A DNA stretch of 64,000 nt from Providencia manganoxydans (GTDB lineage Bacteria; Pseudomonadota; Gammaproteobacteria; Enterobacterales; Enterobacteriaceae). Numbering within the stretch: position 1 is the first letter of the stretch; the number at the start of each line of letters is the position of its first letter. Shown piece after piece: positions 1 through 9,197 of the stretch. Both the position numbers and the translations under genes were made by a program. A model generated the notes under the pieces. That model saw only the letters and a list, made by a program, of their open reading frames with translations, made no database searches and was not told the DNA's origin. The stretch is taken from positions 1,984,001 through 2,048,000 of the forward strand of contig NZ_CP067099.1 in NCBI RefSeq assembly GCF_016618195.1, read 5' to 3'.

Positions 1-286
1 CTAGACGTCTTACGCCATTGCAGCGTCTTTACTCAATCAAATAGTAAACTTATATCTTATGCCAATTATCGTTTTATCAAACATGATGGCAATTGTGTAT
101 TATTCCACTGCTGACGACATTATAGCAAGTCGATAGATCAGTTATATGAAAATTTTATTTAGAAATATGACTAACCAGCTATTCTTTAACCAAATAAAAA
201 AAATGATAAAAAAATTTTTGGAGTCGGTATGATATATTCTGCAAATGAGGTCGTAATTTAATCAATTAGAGTTAACACATTTTTGA
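1..286. other. Spacer upstream of rluC, probably the rne leader on the other strand
   Basis: No open reading frame of note is seen. In E. coli rluC is transcribed away from rne, whose long structured 5' UTR fills the spacer, and the window edge here is probably inside or just before that leader. Short inverted repeats support folding on either strand: AGACG at 3-7 with CGTCT at 24-28, and TGCCA at 60-64 with TGGCA at 88-92. The identification as the rne leader is inference from gene order, since rne itself is outside the window. Confidence 0.4.
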
Positions 287-1246
287 ATGAATACACAAAA
301 TCAAGTTCAGTTTATTGATATTAGCGATGATGAGGCCGGACAACGCATCGATAATTTCTTGCTCGCAAAATTAAAAGGTGTGCCTAAAAGCATGATTTAT
401 CGCATTATCCGTAAAGGAGAAGTGAGGGTAAACAAAGGGCGCATCAAACCTGAATACAAACTTGCCGAAGGCGATCAAGTCCGAGTCCCACCGGTTAGAG
501 TGGCCGAGCGTGAAGAGGCGCCAGTTTCTGCGAAACTCGATAAAGTTGCCGCACTGGCCAATTGCATCTTATATGAAGATGACGCGATCCTCGTGATTAA
601 TAAGCCGTCAGGTACAGCGGTACACGGTGGTAGTGGGCTCAGCTTTGGCGTCATTGAAGGGTTACGTGCATTACGGCCTGAGGCACGTTTCTTAGAACTG
701 GTACATCGCCTTGACCGCGATACATCCGGTATTTTGCTGGTAGCCAAAAAACGTTCGGCTTTGCGGGCACTGCATGAACAATTACGTTTAAAACAAATGC
801 AGAAAGATTATTTGGCGCTTGTGCGTGGAAATTGGCAGTCCCATACTAAAGTGGTTCAAGCACCTTTGCTCAAAAATATTTTACAAAGCGGTGAACGAGT
901 CGTTCGCGTTAGCCCAGAAGGTAAGCCATCAGAAACGCGTTTTAAAGTAGAGGAGCGCTTTGAAAATGCGACTTTGGTGAAAGCGAGCCCAGTTACAGGC
1001 CGTACCCACCAAATTCGTGTTCATACCTTACACGCAGGACACCCGATTGCCTTTGATAACCGTTATGGTGATAAACAATTTGATAGCCAATTATCGGGTA
1101 CAGGGTTAAAAAGATTATTTTTACATGCGAGCTCATTAAAATTTACCCATCCTAAGAGTGGGGAAGAGATGCGTATTCAAGCACCACTTGATAATGAGTT
1201 AAACCAATGTTTAAAAGTGCTTCGCGCTCGTAAAAATCATCAATAA
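287..1246 (+). CDS. rluC: 23S rRNA pseudouridine(955/2504/2580) synthase RluC
   Basis: This enzyme isomerises uridines 955, 2504 and 2580 of 23S rRNA to pseudouridine. The 319-residue protein has an N-terminal S4-like RNA-binding domain (about residues 13-75) and the RluA-family catalytic motif HRLDRDTSG near residue 141, whose second Asp is the nucleophile. A second conserved block, GRTHQIRVH, lies near residue 240. Length and sequence match E. coli RluC almost end to end. The start has only a weak Shine-Dalgarno sequence but fits the E. coli N-terminus. It converges on yceF, with a bidirectional terminator between them. Confidence 0.97.
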   Translation: MNTQNQVQFIDISDDEAGQRIDNFLLAKLKGVPKSMIYRIIRKGEVRVNKGRIKPEYKLAEGDQVRVPPVRVAEREEAPVSAKLDKVAALANCILYEDDAILVINKPSGTAVHGGSGLSFGVIEGLRALRPEARFLELVHRLDRDTSGILLVAKKRSALRALHEQLRLKQMQKDYLALVRGNWQSHTKVVQAPLLKNILQSGERVVRVSPEGKPSETRFKVEERFENATLVKASPVTGRTHQIRVHTLHAGHPIAFDNRYGDKQFDSQLSGTGLKRLFLHASSLKFTHPKSGEEMRIQAPLDNELNQCLKVLRARKNHQ

Positions 1247-1249
1247 AAT

Positions 1250-1284
1250 TATCACCGGTAGTATAACTACCGGTTATCTATTTT
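1250..1284. terminator. Bidirectional intrinsic terminator between rluC and yceF
   Basis: A perfect 9-bp stem (ACCGGTAGT 1254-1262 with ACTACCGGT 1266-1274) closes a 3-nt loop. It is followed by a T-rich stretch on the plus strand and preceded by an A-rich stretch that serves the minus strand. It lies between two convergent genes. Confidence 0.85.
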
Positions 1285-1297
1285 AATTATTTAATGC

Positions 1298-1882
1298 TTA
1301 GTCATTTAATGGGCTATATCCATGGTGACGTAGCATTTCAAGTAATAGAATTAATGGCAGGCCGATCAGGGTATTTGGATCGCGCCCCTCGAGTCTATCG
1401 AATAAAACAATCCCCAATCCTTCGGACTTGAAACTGCCTGCGCACTGATAAGGCTCTTCTTTGCGTAAATAAGACTCAATTTCCTTATCACTTAGTGAAC
1501 GAAAATAAACATTGAATAATTCACATTGTACCTGATAACTCCCCGTACTTGAGTCAAGTAAACATAAGCCAGTATAAAAAGTGACCTTATGGCCAGACGC
1601 TTTTTTTAGCTGTTGAAAGGCCTTGTCATAATTAAGTGGTTTACCCATGATTTGCCCATCGATCACACAAACTTGATCGGAGCCGATAATCAAGTGTTGT
1701 TGGTATTGTTTACTGATAGCATGGGCTTTTGCATGCGCTAAACGTGTCACTAAAGCTTCTGCGGATTCATTTAGCACTGCGCTTTCGTCGACATTAGGGG
1801 CAACCGCTAAAAAAGGTAATCCAAGCTTTTTTAACAACTGCTGCCGATAAGGTGAAGTTGATGCCAAAATAATCGATTTCAT
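1298..1882 (-). CDS. yceF: Maf-type nucleotide pyrophosphatase YceF (7-methyl-GTP)
   Basis: This is a Maf/YceF house-cleaning pyrophosphatase; E. coli YceF hydrolyses 7-methyl-GTP to the monophosphate and pyrophosphate. The 194-residue protein begins with the family signature LASTSPYR (residues 6-13), followed by a Glu/Asp-rich nucleotide pocket (VDESAVL) and the conserved GSDQV motif near residue 67. Length equals that of E. coli YceF. It is transcribed on the minus strand, convergent with rluC and divergent from yceD, as in E. coli. Confidence 0.94.
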   Translation of the reverse strand: MKSIILASTSPYRQQLLKKLGLPFLAVAPNVDESAVLNESAEALVTRLAHAKAHAISKQYQQHLIIGSDQVCVIDGQIMGKPLNYDKAFQQLKKASGHKVTFYTGLCLLDSSTGSYQVQCELFNVYFRSLSDKEIESYLRKEEPYQCAGSFKSEGLGIVLFDRLEGRDPNTLIGLPLILLLEMLRHHGYSPLND

Positions 1883-1987
1883 AATTTTTCTCGAAACTCA
1901 TAGCCAAACGGATGAACTCATTTTAAACTATCTGGCGCTTAACAGGCGATTTTTTGGTGAAAAGGCGAGTTTTGCCCGCCTTTTTCT

Positions 1988-2016
1988 TTGACTATAGTTC
2001 ATTACAAAGTTAATAT
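1988..2016 (+). promoter_or_regulatory. Sigma-70-type promoter for yceD-rpmF, start site next to the ATG
   Basis: TTGACT (1988-1993) and TAATAT (2011-2016) are separated by 17 bp. The predicted start, about 7 bases past the -10 element (near 2023), is only about three bases before the yceD ATG at 2026, and no Shine-Dalgarno sequence is visible. The mRNA may therefore be leaderless or nearly so. Start site and strength are inferred. Confidence 0.5.
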
Positions 2017-2025
2017 GCGCGCCTT

Positions 2026-2550
2026 ATGCAAAAGGTAAAATTACCCCTGACTATCGATGCGCAGCGTGCAGCTCAGAAAAACCTCGACTATGTCGGGAGT
2101 TATAAACCTGAGCAAGTTACACGTATTGCTGAATCAGTAGTCAGTGTAGACAGTGATGTTGAGAGCGAATTATCATTTAAAATTGATAATCAGCGTCTGA
2201 CGGTCATAGAGGGGCATTCTGATGTGGATGTCACCCTACAATGCCAGCGTTGCAGAAAAGATTTCAAGCATCATGTTTACGTATCGTATTGTTTTAGTCC
2301 TGTCGTCAGTGACGAAAAGGCCGAAGCATTACCGGAAGGCTATGAACCAATTCAAATTGATGAGTTTGGTGAAATAGATTTGCTGGGAATGATAGAAGAT
2401 GAAATAATTCTATCATTCCCAGTGGTTCCGGTTCATGATTCTGAACACTGTGAAGTGTCCGAAGCGGACATGGTTTTTGGCGAACTACCTCCTGAGGCAG
2501 AAAAACCAAACCCATTTGCCGTATTAGCCAGTTTAAAGAAAAGTACTTAA
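2026..2550 (+). CDS. yceD: YceD, 23S rRNA accumulation protein (DUF177)
   Basis: YceD belongs to DUF177, a family encoded next to rpmF in most bacteria and linked to 23S rRNA accumulation and ribosome assembly. The 174 residues match E. coli YceD over the full length, including the Cys motif CQRC near residue 67 (metal-site-like) and the C-terminal segment MVFGELP. The N-terminus MQKVKLP matches E. coli exactly, which fixes the start even though no ribosome binding site precedes it. rpmF follows 12 nt after the stop. Confidence 0.95.
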   Translation: MQKVKLPLTIDAQRAAQKNLDYVGSYKPEQVTRIAESVVSVDSDVESELSFKIDNQRLTVIEGHSDVDVTLQCQRCRKDFKHHVYVSYCFSPVVSDEKAEALPEGYEPIQIDEFGEIDLLGMIEDEIILSFPVVPVHDSEHCEVSEADMVFGELPPEAEKPNPFAVLASLKKST

Positions 2551-2562
2551 GGAGTAAGGTCA

Positions 2563-2733
2563 ATGGCCGTACAACAGAATAAACCAACTCGTTCAAAACG
2601 CGGTATGCGTCGTTCACATGATGCACTGACTGCTACCCTAGTTTCTGTAGACAAAACTTCAGGTGAAACCCACCTGCGTCACCATGTGACAGCAGATGGT
2701 TACTACCGTGGCCGTAAGGTTATCAACAAGTAA
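2563..2733 (+). CDS. rpmF: 50S ribosomal protein L32
   Basis: L32 is a small basic protein of the large ribosomal subunit. The reading frame encodes 56 residues starting [20 protein letters not shown], with the typical Arg/Lys-rich N-terminus and the RHHV...GYYRGRKV region near the end. GGAG at 2551-2554 is a good Shine-Dalgarno sequence for the ATG at 2563. It lies between yceD and plsX, the widely conserved arrangement that couples ribosome and lipid gene expression. The coding region is too short for most ORF filters. Confidence 0.97.
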   Translation: MAVQQNKPTRSKRGMRRSHDALTATLVSVDKTSGETHLRHHVTADGYYRGRKVINK

Positions 2734-2753
2734 TTCATTTACAAGTTGAGACT

Positions 2754-3794
2754 TTGGCTAATCTAACCATTGCGTTAGATGCTATGGGCGGGGATGTTGG
2801 TCCCCGCGTCACAGTGCCTGCTGCATTGCAGGCTCTGGCATCTAATCCAGCACTCAAATTACTGCTAGTCGGTCAACCTGACGCCATTCAACCTCTGCTT
2901 GCACAACAAAGTGCTGAGCTGACTTCGCGTGTCGAAATAATTCCAGCACAAAGTGTGATAGCAAACGATGCCAAACCATCAGCTGCTATACGCCAGAGCA
3001 AAGGAACTTCGATGAGAACGGCGCTAGAATTGGTCAAGACTGGGCAGGCACAAGCGTGCGTAAGTGCTGGCAATACAGGTGCATTGATGGGCTTAGCTAA
3101 ATTGATGCTAAAATCCATCGAAGGTATTGAACGACCTGCGTTGATGACTATTTTGCCCAATCAGCAAAAAGGTCAGACTGTTGTACTTGATTTAGGTGCA
3201 AATGTTATTTGCAGTAGTGAGATGCTAGTGCAATTTGCCGTGATGGGCTCAGTGGTTGCTGAGGAAGTCGCCAAAATTGCCTCACCAAGAGTTGCTTTGC
3301 TCAATATTGGTGAAGAAGAAAGTAAGGGTTTAGATAATATCCGCGAAGCCGCCGCAATCCTCAAAGAAACTGCGGCAATTAATTATATCGGTTATGTCGA
3401 AGGTAATGAATTACTGACAGGCAAAACAGATGTTTTTGTGTGTGACGGCTTCTCAGGTAATGTCACGCTAAAAACAATGGAAGGGGTGATCCGAGTCATT
3501 CTCTCCTTGTTGAAATCATCAGAAGAAAAACAAACAAAGCCTAGTTGGTTGATGAAACTGGCTAAAAAATGGCTAAAAAAACGTTTAATGAAGCGTTTTG
3601 GGGAGCTGAACCCCGACCAGTATAATGGTGCAACTCTGTTAGGATTAAACGGTATTGTTATTAAAAGTCATGGTGCTGCAAATGAAGGCGCATTTAAAGC
3701 GGCCATCGAACGTGCAGTCCAAGCGGTTGATAGACAAGTCCCTGACAGAATAGCGGCTCGGTTGAATATCGTATTACCCAGGAGTGATCAATAA
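2754..3794 (+). CDS. plsX: Phosphate acyltransferase PlsX
   Basis: PlsX converts acyl-ACP and phosphate to acyl-phosphate, feeding glycerol-3-phosphate acylation in phospholipid synthesis. It acts as a peripheral membrane enzyme. The 346 residues start with the family signature [14 protein letters not shown] and contain [10 protein letters not shown] near residue 104 and VCDGFSGNV near residue 228. Translation starts at TTG (2754), where the conserved N-terminus begins. The gene is 20 nt downstream of rpmF and 3 nt upstream of fabH, clearly in the fab operon. Confidence 0.96.
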   Translation: MANLTIALDAMGGDVGPRVTVPAALQALASNPALKLLLVGQPDAIQPLLAQQSAELTSRVEIIPAQSVIANDAKPSAAIRQSKGTSMRTALELVKTGQAQACVSAGNTGALMGLAKLMLKSIEGIERPALMTILPNQQKGQTVVLDLGANVICSSEMLVQFAVMGSVVAEEVAKIASPRVALLNIGEEESKGLDNIREAAAILKETAAINYIGYVEGNELLTGKTDVFVCDGFSGNVTLKTMEGVIRVILSLLKSSEEKQTKPSWLMKLAKKWLKKRLMKRFGELNPDQYNGATLLGLNGIVIKSHGAANEGAFKAAIERAVQAVDRQVPDRIAARLNIVLPRSDQ

Positions 3795-3797
3795 CCT

Positions 3798-4748
3798 ATG
3801 TATAGCAAAATATTAGGCACAGGCAGCTATTTACCAACACAAATTAGAACGAATGCTGATCTGGAAAAAATGGTTGATACTTCTGATGAGTGGATTGTAA
3901 CTCGCACAGGTATTCATGAAAGACGTATTGCCGGTGAAGATGAAAGTGTTGCAACAATGGGATTCCATGCGGCGCAAAAAGCGCTAGAAATGGCTCAAGT
4001 GGATAGCAGCGAAATCGGTTTAATTGTTGTTGCAACAACCTCTTCAACACATGCATTTCCAAGCGCTGCATGTCAAATTCAACAAATGTTGGGTATTAAT
4101 GACTGTGCGGCCTTTGATGTTGCCGCAGCATGTGCAGGTTTTACTTATGCAATTAGCATCGTCGATCAGTTTGTTAAAACGGGGATGGTGAAAAAAGCAT
4201 TAGTGATTGGCGCAGATGCACTGTCTAAAACCTTAGACCCTGCTGATCGTGGTACGATTATACTGTTTGGCGATGCGGCAGGCGCGATGGTGATAGGCGC
4301 TTCGGAAGAACCGGGGATTTTATCAACCCATTTGCATGCTGATGGCCGTTATGGTGAGTTGTTAGCATTGCCAAACCGTGAGCGTGGCTCTGAAGAGCAA
4401 GCTTACTTAACTATGACAGGTAATGAAGTATTTAAGGTTGCGGTGCGTGAATTAGCTCACATTGTTGATGAAACATTAGCCGCAAGCGGTATTGCGAAAG
4501 AGGATCTTGATTGGTTAGTTCCTCATCAAGCAAACTTAAGAATTATTTCCGCAACGGCGAAAAAGCTTGATATGACCATGGATAAAGTGGTTGTGACGTT
4601 AGATAGACATGGTAATACCTCAGCGGCTTCTGTGCCGACAGCATTTGATGAAGCAGTGCGTGATGGGCGTATCCAACGTGGGCAACTCGTGCTTCTTGAA
4701 GCATTTGGTGGTGGTTTTACGTGGGGCTCTGCACTCGTTCGTTTTTAA
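3798..4748 (+). CDS. fabH: Beta-ketoacyl-ACP synthase III
   Basis: FabH condenses acetyl-CoA with malonyl-ACP to start fatty-acid synthesis. The protein has 316 residues. The active-site Cys is in AACAGFTYA near residue 112, the His in VPHQANLRI near residue 244 and the Asn in GNTSAASVP near residue 274, which gives the complete Cys-His-Asn triad of the thiolase fold. The DTSDEWI...RTGI block near residue 27 is typical. It starts 3 nt after plsX stops, so the two are probably translationally coupled. Confidence 0.97.
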   Translation: MYSKILGTGSYLPTQIRTNADLEKMVDTSDEWIVTRTGIHERRIAGEDESVATMGFHAAQKALEMAQVDSSEIGLIVVATTSSTHAFPSAACQIQQMLGINDCAAFDVAAACAGFTYAISIVDQFVKTGMVKKALVIGADALSKTLDPADRGTIILFGDAAGAMVIGASEEPGILSTHLHADGRYGELLALPNRERGSEEQAYLTMTGNEVFKVAVRELAHIVDETLAASGIAKEDLDWLVPHQANLRIISATAKKLDMTMDKVVVTLDRHGNTSAASVPTAFDEAVRDGRIQRGQLVLLEAFGGGFTWGSALVRF

Positions 4749-4766
4749 TTTACTGAGAAAATAGAC

Positions 4767-5699
4767 ATGACACAATTTGCTATGGTTTTTCCCGGTCAGG
4801 GGTCTCAGTCTCTTGGTATGTTGTCTGCGCTAGCGGCTGAAAATGCGCTCGTAGAACAAACATTCGCTGAGGCATCTGAAGCATTAGGTTATGATCTCTG
4901 GGCACTGGTGCAAAATGGGCCAGAAGAAGAGTTAAACAAGACGTGGCAAACCCAGCCTGCATTATTAGCTGCATCTGTTGCCATTTTTCGTGTGTGGAAA
5001 GCGAAAAATGGCCCAATGCCAACGATGATGGCAGGACATAGTCTTGGTGAGTATTCTGCGCTAGTGTGCGCTGGTGTGATAGAATTTAAAGACGCGATTA
5101 AATTAGTTGAGTTACGCGGTAAGTTGATGCAAGAAGCGGTACCTGAAGGTACGGGGGCAATGTATGCAATTATCGGTTTAGATAACGAAGCAATTGAAAA
5201 AGCGTGTCAGGAAGCAGCGCAAGGGCAGGTTGTTTCACCGGTTAACTTTAATTCCCCCGGTCAGGTGGTGATTGCGGGTGAAAAAGCGGCGGTTGAGCGT
5301 GCGGGTGCTGCTTGTAAAGAAGCGGGCGCTAAACGTGCATTGCCACTATCAGTTAGTGTGCCTTCACATTGTGCATTAATGAAGCCTGCTGCTGAAAAAT
5401 TAGCCGTTGCATTACAAGAAATCACGTTTAATGCACCAATTTTCCCCGTTATTAACAACGTAGATGTGAAAATTGAGCAATCAGCAGAAAATATTCGTGA
5501 TGCTTTGGTCCGTCAATTGTATAATCCAGTTCGTTGGACTGAAACGGTAGAATTGATGGCAGATCAAGGTGTTGAACATCTTGTTGAAGTAGGTCCAGGA
5601 AAAGTACTTACTGGTCTTACCAAGCGTATTGTCTCTAATTTAACTGCCGTTGCAGCCAATGATCCTGTATCATTAGCGACTGCGTTAGAAAACCTCTGA
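4767..5699 (+). CDS. fabD: Malonyl-CoA:ACP transacylase
   Basis: FabD moves the malonyl group from CoA to acyl carrier protein. The 310-residue protein carries the N-terminal FPGQGSQ motif, the nucleophilic Ser in GHSLGEYSA (near residue 92), and the catalytic His region PSHCALM near residue 199. VGPGKVLTGL close to the C-terminus is also conserved. It sits between fabH and fabG, 18 nt after fabH, in the standard fab operon. Confidence 0.97.
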   Translation: MTQFAMVFPGQGSQSLGMLSALAAENALVEQTFAEASEALGYDLWALVQNGPEEELNKTWQTQPALLAASVAIFRVWKAKNGPMPTMMAGHSLGEYSALVCAGVIEFKDAIKLVELRGKLMQEAVPEGTGAMYAIIGLDNEAIEKACQEAAQGQVVSPVNFNSPGQVVIAGEKAAVERAGAACKEAGAKRALPLSVSVPSHCALMKPAAEKLAVALQEITFNAPIFPVINNVDVKIEQSAENIRDALVRQLYNPVRWTETVELMADQGVEHLVEVGPGKVLTGLTKRIVSNLTAVAANDPVSLATALENL

Positions 5700-5706
5700 G
5701 GACGAT

Positions 5707-6441
5707 ATGAGCTTTGAAGGAAAAATTGCACTGGTAACTGGTGCTAGCCGTGGTATCGGTAAAGCGATTGCTTTAACACTGGCTGAGCGTGGCGCTACCG
5801 TTATTGGTACCGCAACGAGCGAAAGTGGTGCAGAAGCGATTTCTGCTTATTTGGACGGAAAAGGCAAAGGTTTTTCTCTGAATGTGACAGACCCTGCATC
5901 AATTGATGAAACCTTGAATAATATTCGTCAACAGTTTGGCGAAATTGATATACTGGTTAACAATGCAGGTATCACTCGTGATAACCTTTTGATGCGCATG
6001 AAAGAAGATGAGTGGCAAGATATTATTGACACTAACCTTTCATCCGTTTACCGTTTATCTAAATCCGTATTACGCGCCATGATGAAAAAACGTTGTGGAC
6101 GTATTATTTCTATCGCATCTGTTGTGGGTGTGATGGGAAATGCGGGACAAGCGAACTATGCAGCAGCAAAAGCTGGGTTGATTGGTTTTAGTAAATCATT
6201 AGCTCGCGAAGTCGCTTCCCGTGGTATCACCGTCAATGTCGTTGCGCCTGGTTTTATTGAAACTGATATGACCAAAGCATTGACAGATGAACAGCGTGCA
6301 GGCATTTTATCTCAAGTTCCTGCTGATAGGCTGGGTGATGCGCAAGAAATTGCCAGTGCTGTAGCATTCTTGGCTTCTAATGAAGCTGGTTACATCACGG
6401 GTGAAACATTACATGTCAATGGCGGCATGTACATGATCTAA
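5707..6441 (+). CDS. fabG: 3-oxoacyl-ACP reductase
   Basis: FabG reduces beta-ketoacyl-ACP with NADPH in each elongation round. The 244-residue short-chain dehydrogenase shows the cofactor motif TGASRGIGKA (residues 11-20), NNAG near 86, the catalytic Ser in IASVVG near 138, and Tyr/Lys in YAAAKAG near 151-155. GGYITGETLHVNGGM-type residues form the C-terminus. GAGGA just upstream of the ATG is a strong ribosome binding site, and the gene begins 7 nt after fabD. Confidence 0.97.
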   Translation: MSFEGKIALVTGASRGIGKAIALTLAERGATVIGTATSESGAEAISAYLDGKGKGFSLNVTDPASIDETLNNIRQQFGEIDILVNNAGITRDNLLMRMKEDEWQDIIDTNLSSVYRLSKSVLRAMMKKRCGRIISIASVVGVMGNAGQANYAAAKAGLIGFSKSLAREVASRGITVNVVAPGFIETDMTKALTDEQRAGILSQVPADRLGDAQEIASAVAFLASNEAGYITGETLHVNGGMYMI

Positions 6442-6554
6442 AGAAATGATGGAACCATTTGCATTATTAGTGTTAATTAGCGCAAAATAATGCAAAATTA
6501 AGGTTTCAACAGCCGGGATTGGGTTGTATCTTTTCCTGTATTTTATAAACTACG

Positions 6555-6580
6555 AAAACCATCGCGAAAGCGAGTTTTGA
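6555..6580 (+). promoter_or_regulatory. acpP leader with GNRA hairpin
   Basis: The 155-nt fabG-acpP spacer contains the small hairpin TCGC-GAAA-GCGA at about 6562-6573, with a GNRA tetraloop, about 25 nt before the acpP start. TTGGGT (6519-6524) and TATAAA (6544-6549) resemble promoter elements, although their 19-bp spacing is long. In E. coli acpP has its own strong promoter here, so a promoter is expected, but its exact place is uncertain. Confidence 0.35.
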
Positions 6581-6596
6581 TAGGAATTTTAATAGT

Positions 6597-6842
6597 ATGA
6601 GCACTATCGAAGAACGCGTTAAGAAAATCATCGTTGAGCAACTAGGTGTTAAAGAGGAAGAAGTTGTAACAGCAGCTTCATTTGTTGATGACTTGGGCGC
6701 TGATTCTCTTGACACAGTTGAGCTAGTAATGGCTCTGGAAGAAGAGTTCGATATCGAAATCCCTGACGAAGAAGCTGAAAAGATCACTACAGTGCAGGCT
6801 GCGATTGACTACGTCGAGAATGCGTCAGACGCATCAAAATAA
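6597..6842 (+). CDS. acpP: Acyl carrier protein
   Basis: AcpP carries growing acyl chains on a 4'-phosphopantetheine arm. The acidic 81-residue protein has the attachment Ser in the DSL motif ([12 protein letters not shown], Ser37 counting without the initiator Met). Start and sequence agree with E. coli AcpP over helices I to III; the last few residues (ENASDASK) vary. It lies between fabG and fabF with a separate hairpin after it, so it is probably expressed at higher level than its neighbours. Confidence 0.97.
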   Translation: MSTIEERVKKIIVEQLGVKEEEVVTAASFVDDLGADSLDTVELVMALEEEFDIEIPDEEAEKITTVQAAIDYVENASDASK

Positions 6843-6860
6843 TAGCTTTAAAACTTATCT

Positions 6861-6892
6861 AGGCGGTCACTCGACCGCCTATGTTCCTTTTG
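6861..6892 (+). terminator. Hairpin between acpP and fabF
   Basis: A perfect 8-bp GC-rich stem (AGGCGGTC 6861-6868 with GACCGCCT 6873-6880) closes a 4-nt loop and is followed by ATGTTCCTTTT. This looks like a partial terminator or mRNA-stabilising hairpin that lets acpP be produced in excess over fabF. Which role applies cannot be told from sequence. Confidence 0.6.
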
Positions 6893-6920
6893 TAATTATT
6901 TCCCTCCTTGGAGGATTTAC

Positions 6921-8165
6921 GTGTCTAAGCGTCGTGTAGTCGTAACCGGACTGGGCATGTTATCTCCTGTCGGCAACACAGTTGAATCATCATGGAAAGC
7001 TGTTTGTGACGGACAGAGTGGTATCAGCCTCATCGAACATTTTGATACTACCAACCACGCAACTAAATTTGCGGGTGTAGTCAAAGATTTCAATTACGAA
7101 GATTATGGCATCTCCCGTAAAGAAGCACGGAAGATGGATCCATTCATCCAGTATGGTATTGCTGCTGGCTCTCAAGCCATCAAAGATTCTGGATTGGAAG
7201 TAACAGAAGCCAATGCTACCCGTATCGGTTTAGCGATTGGTTCTGGTATTGGTGGCCTAGGCTTGATCCAAGAGAACTGTGAGGCATTGCAAGCTGGCGG
7301 TCCTCGTAAAGTGAGCCCATTCTTCGTTCCTTCGACGATCATTAACATGGTTGCAGGTCATCTGAGCATTATGTACGGCTTTCGTGGCCCAAGTATTTCT
7401 ATTGCCACAGCCTGTACTTCAGGTGTACACAATATTGGTCATGCAGCGCGCATGATCGCATATGGCGACGCTGATGTTATGCTAGCGGGCGGCGCCGAAA
7501 AAGCAACGACGCCACTCGGCGTTGCTGGGTTTGGCGCAGCACGTGCACTTTCAACGCGTAATGATGATCCACAAGCGGCTAGTCGCCCATGGGATAAAGA
7601 CCGTGATGGTTTTGTTCTTGGTGACGGTGCAGGTATTATTGTTCTTGAAGAATATGAACATGCAAAAGCGCGCGGTGCGAAAATTTACGCTGAAATTGCT
7701 GGCTTTGGGATGAGCAGTGATGCTTACCATATGACATCACCACCTGAAAATGGTGAGGGTGCGGCATTGGCAATGGAAAATGCATTACATGATGCAGGTA
7801 TTGATGCAACCGCTGTGGGTTATATTAATGCTCATGGTACATCAACACCGGCTGGCGATCTCGCTGAAGCACAAGCTGTTATCTCAGTGTTTGGTGAAGA
7901 CTCTAATGTGTTAGTTAGCTCGACAAAATCAATGACAGGTCACCTTTTAGGTGCCGCAGGTGCTATCGAGTCTATCTTTACAATTTTATCTCTGACAGAT
8001 CAAATTGTTCCACCAACGATTAATCTTGATAACCCTGATGAAGCTTGCAAGCTGGATTTTGTTCCTGGCGAAGCAAGAAAAGTGGAGAACATGGAGTATG
8101 CTCTGTGTAACTCATTTGGTTTTGGCGGTACAAACGGTTCCTTGATTTTCCGTCGCTATCAGTAA
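6921..8165 (+). CDS. fabF: Beta-ketoacyl-ACP synthase II
   Basis: FabF elongates acyl-ACPs, especially palmitoleoyl-ACP to cis-vaccenoyl-ACP, and so controls temperature-dependent membrane composition. The 414-residue protein has the active-site Cys in [11 protein letters not shown] near residue 164, and the two His residues in [11 protein letters not shown] near 304 and [13 protein letters not shown] near 341. Translation starts with GTG at 6921, after the strong site GGAGGA. The end of the fab cluster is marked by the terminator that follows. Confidence 0.97.
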   Translation: MSKRRVVVTGLGMLSPVGNTVESSWKAVCDGQSGISLIEHFDTTNHATKFAGVVKDFNYEDYGISRKEARKMDPFIQYGIAAGSQAIKDSGLEVTEANATRIGLAIGSGIGGLGLIQENCEALQAGGPRKVSPFFVPSTIINMVAGHLSIMYGFRGPSISIATACTSGVHNIGHAARMIAYGDADVMLAGGAEKATTPLGVAGFGAARALSTRNDDPQAASRPWDKDRDGFVLGDGAGIIVLEEYEHAKARGAKIYAEIAGFGMSSDAYHMTSPPENGEGAALAMENALHDAGIDATAVGYINAHGTSTPAGDLAEAQAVISVFGEDSNVLVSSTKSMTGHLLGAAGAIESIFTILSLTDQIVPPTINLDNPDEACKLDFVPGEARKVENMEYALCNSFGFGGTNGSLIFRRYQ

Positions 8166-8217
8166 ACTTAATCGAAGTGAATATTATCGCGTTAAATTAT
8201 TAACACGGTAAAAGCTT

Positions 8218-8254
8218 AAAGGCCTCAGTTTTGAATAAACTGGGGCCTTTTCTT
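8218..8254 (+). terminator. Intrinsic terminator after fabF
   Basis: A 14-bp stem with one G-T pair (AAAGGCCTCAGTTT 8218-8231 with AAACTGGGGCCTTT 8237-8250) closes a 5-nt loop and is followed by TTCTTCTT. It ends the fab operon. Confidence 0.9.
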
Positions 8255-8348
8255 CTTAGGCGCCTTTTGCAGTCATCTTCACTTTAGTTTATGATGATCA
8301 GCATTCTATTACTGACTGATTTATCAGCTATTATTGTAAGAGTTATCA

Positions 8349-9179
8349 ATGTCATATTGGGTTAATGGCGTGGCATGTCGCCAAATCGATGCTTCCGATC
8401 GTGCCGTGCAATTTGGCGATGGTTGTTTTACGACGATCCACGTGTTTAATCACCAACCAAAAAATATTGACAATCATATTACACGTCTTGTGCAGGATAG
8501 TGCTCGCCTACAATTACCTCAGCCAGATTGGTCGCAATTAAAGGAACATATCCAACAAATTTGTCAGCAGCAGGCCAATGATGAATTTGTGATGAAAGTT
8601 ATTATTAGCCGTGGTACTGGGGGAAGAGGCTATAGCTCAGTAGGATTTGAACAACCAACAGTCATTGTATCGGTTTCAGCATTCCCTCAACATTATCAGG
8701 CCATACAGCAAACAGGCGCTAATTTAATACTAAGTAAAGTGCCAATCAGTAAAAATCCGTATTTGGCGGGTATCAAACATCTTAATCGCTTAGAACAAGT
8801 TCTGATACGCCAAGAAATCGATGCAGTGCAAGCGGATGAGGCACTGGTTGTTGATATTGATGGAGTTTTAATTGAGTGCTGTAGTGCAAATATTTTTTGG
8901 CGAAAAGGTGATCAGGTATTTACGCCAAGTCTAGCCACCTCTGGGGTGAATGGATTAATGAGACAAAAGATTATAGCGCTGCTCAGCACAAGCCAGTACC
9001 ATCTTCAAGAAGTCGAGCGTTTTCCAGATGTCTTGGGGTGTTGTGAAGAAGTTTTACTCTGTAACACATTAATGCCAATTTTACCTGTTGCCACTATCAA
9101 TTTAGGTAAAGATAGATCTCAGTGGCAATATTCATCAAGGGAATTGTTTGAATATCTCTTTTTACGTTGCCAAATTTAG
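8349..9179 (+). CDS. pabC: Aminodeoxychorismate lyase
   Basis: PabC is a fold-type IV PLP enzyme that splits 4-amino-4-deoxychorismate into 4-aminobenzoate and pyruvate for folate synthesis. The 276-residue sequence shows the PLP-lysine region LAGIKHLNRLEQV (Lys near residue 140) and the cofactor-phosphate segment ATSGVNGLMR near 197. The N-terminal FGDGCFTT is typical of the class. It opens the pabC-mltG-tmk-holB-ycfH run found in other enterobacteria; mltG starts 18 nt later. Confidence 0.93.
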   Translation: MSYWVNGVACRQIDASDRAVQFGDGCFTTIHVFNHQPKNIDNHITRLVQDSARLQLPQPDWSQLKEHIQQICQQQANDEFVMKVIISRGTGGRGYSSVGFEQPTVIVSVSAFPQHYQAIQQTGANLILSKVPISKNPYLAGIKHLNRLEQVLIRQEIDAVQADEALVVDIDGVLIECCSANIFWRKGDQVFTPSLATSGVNGLMRQKIIALLSTSQYHLQEVERFPDVLGCCEEVLLCNTLMPILPVATINLGKDRSQWQYSSRELFEYLFLRCQI

Positions 9180-9197
9180 TCATTAAATGGTTGATGA

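Noticed and set aside
2306..2626. Minus-strand frame of 106 codons across yceD and rpmF
   Set aside because: It is antisense to two highly conserved genes and has no protein-like features.
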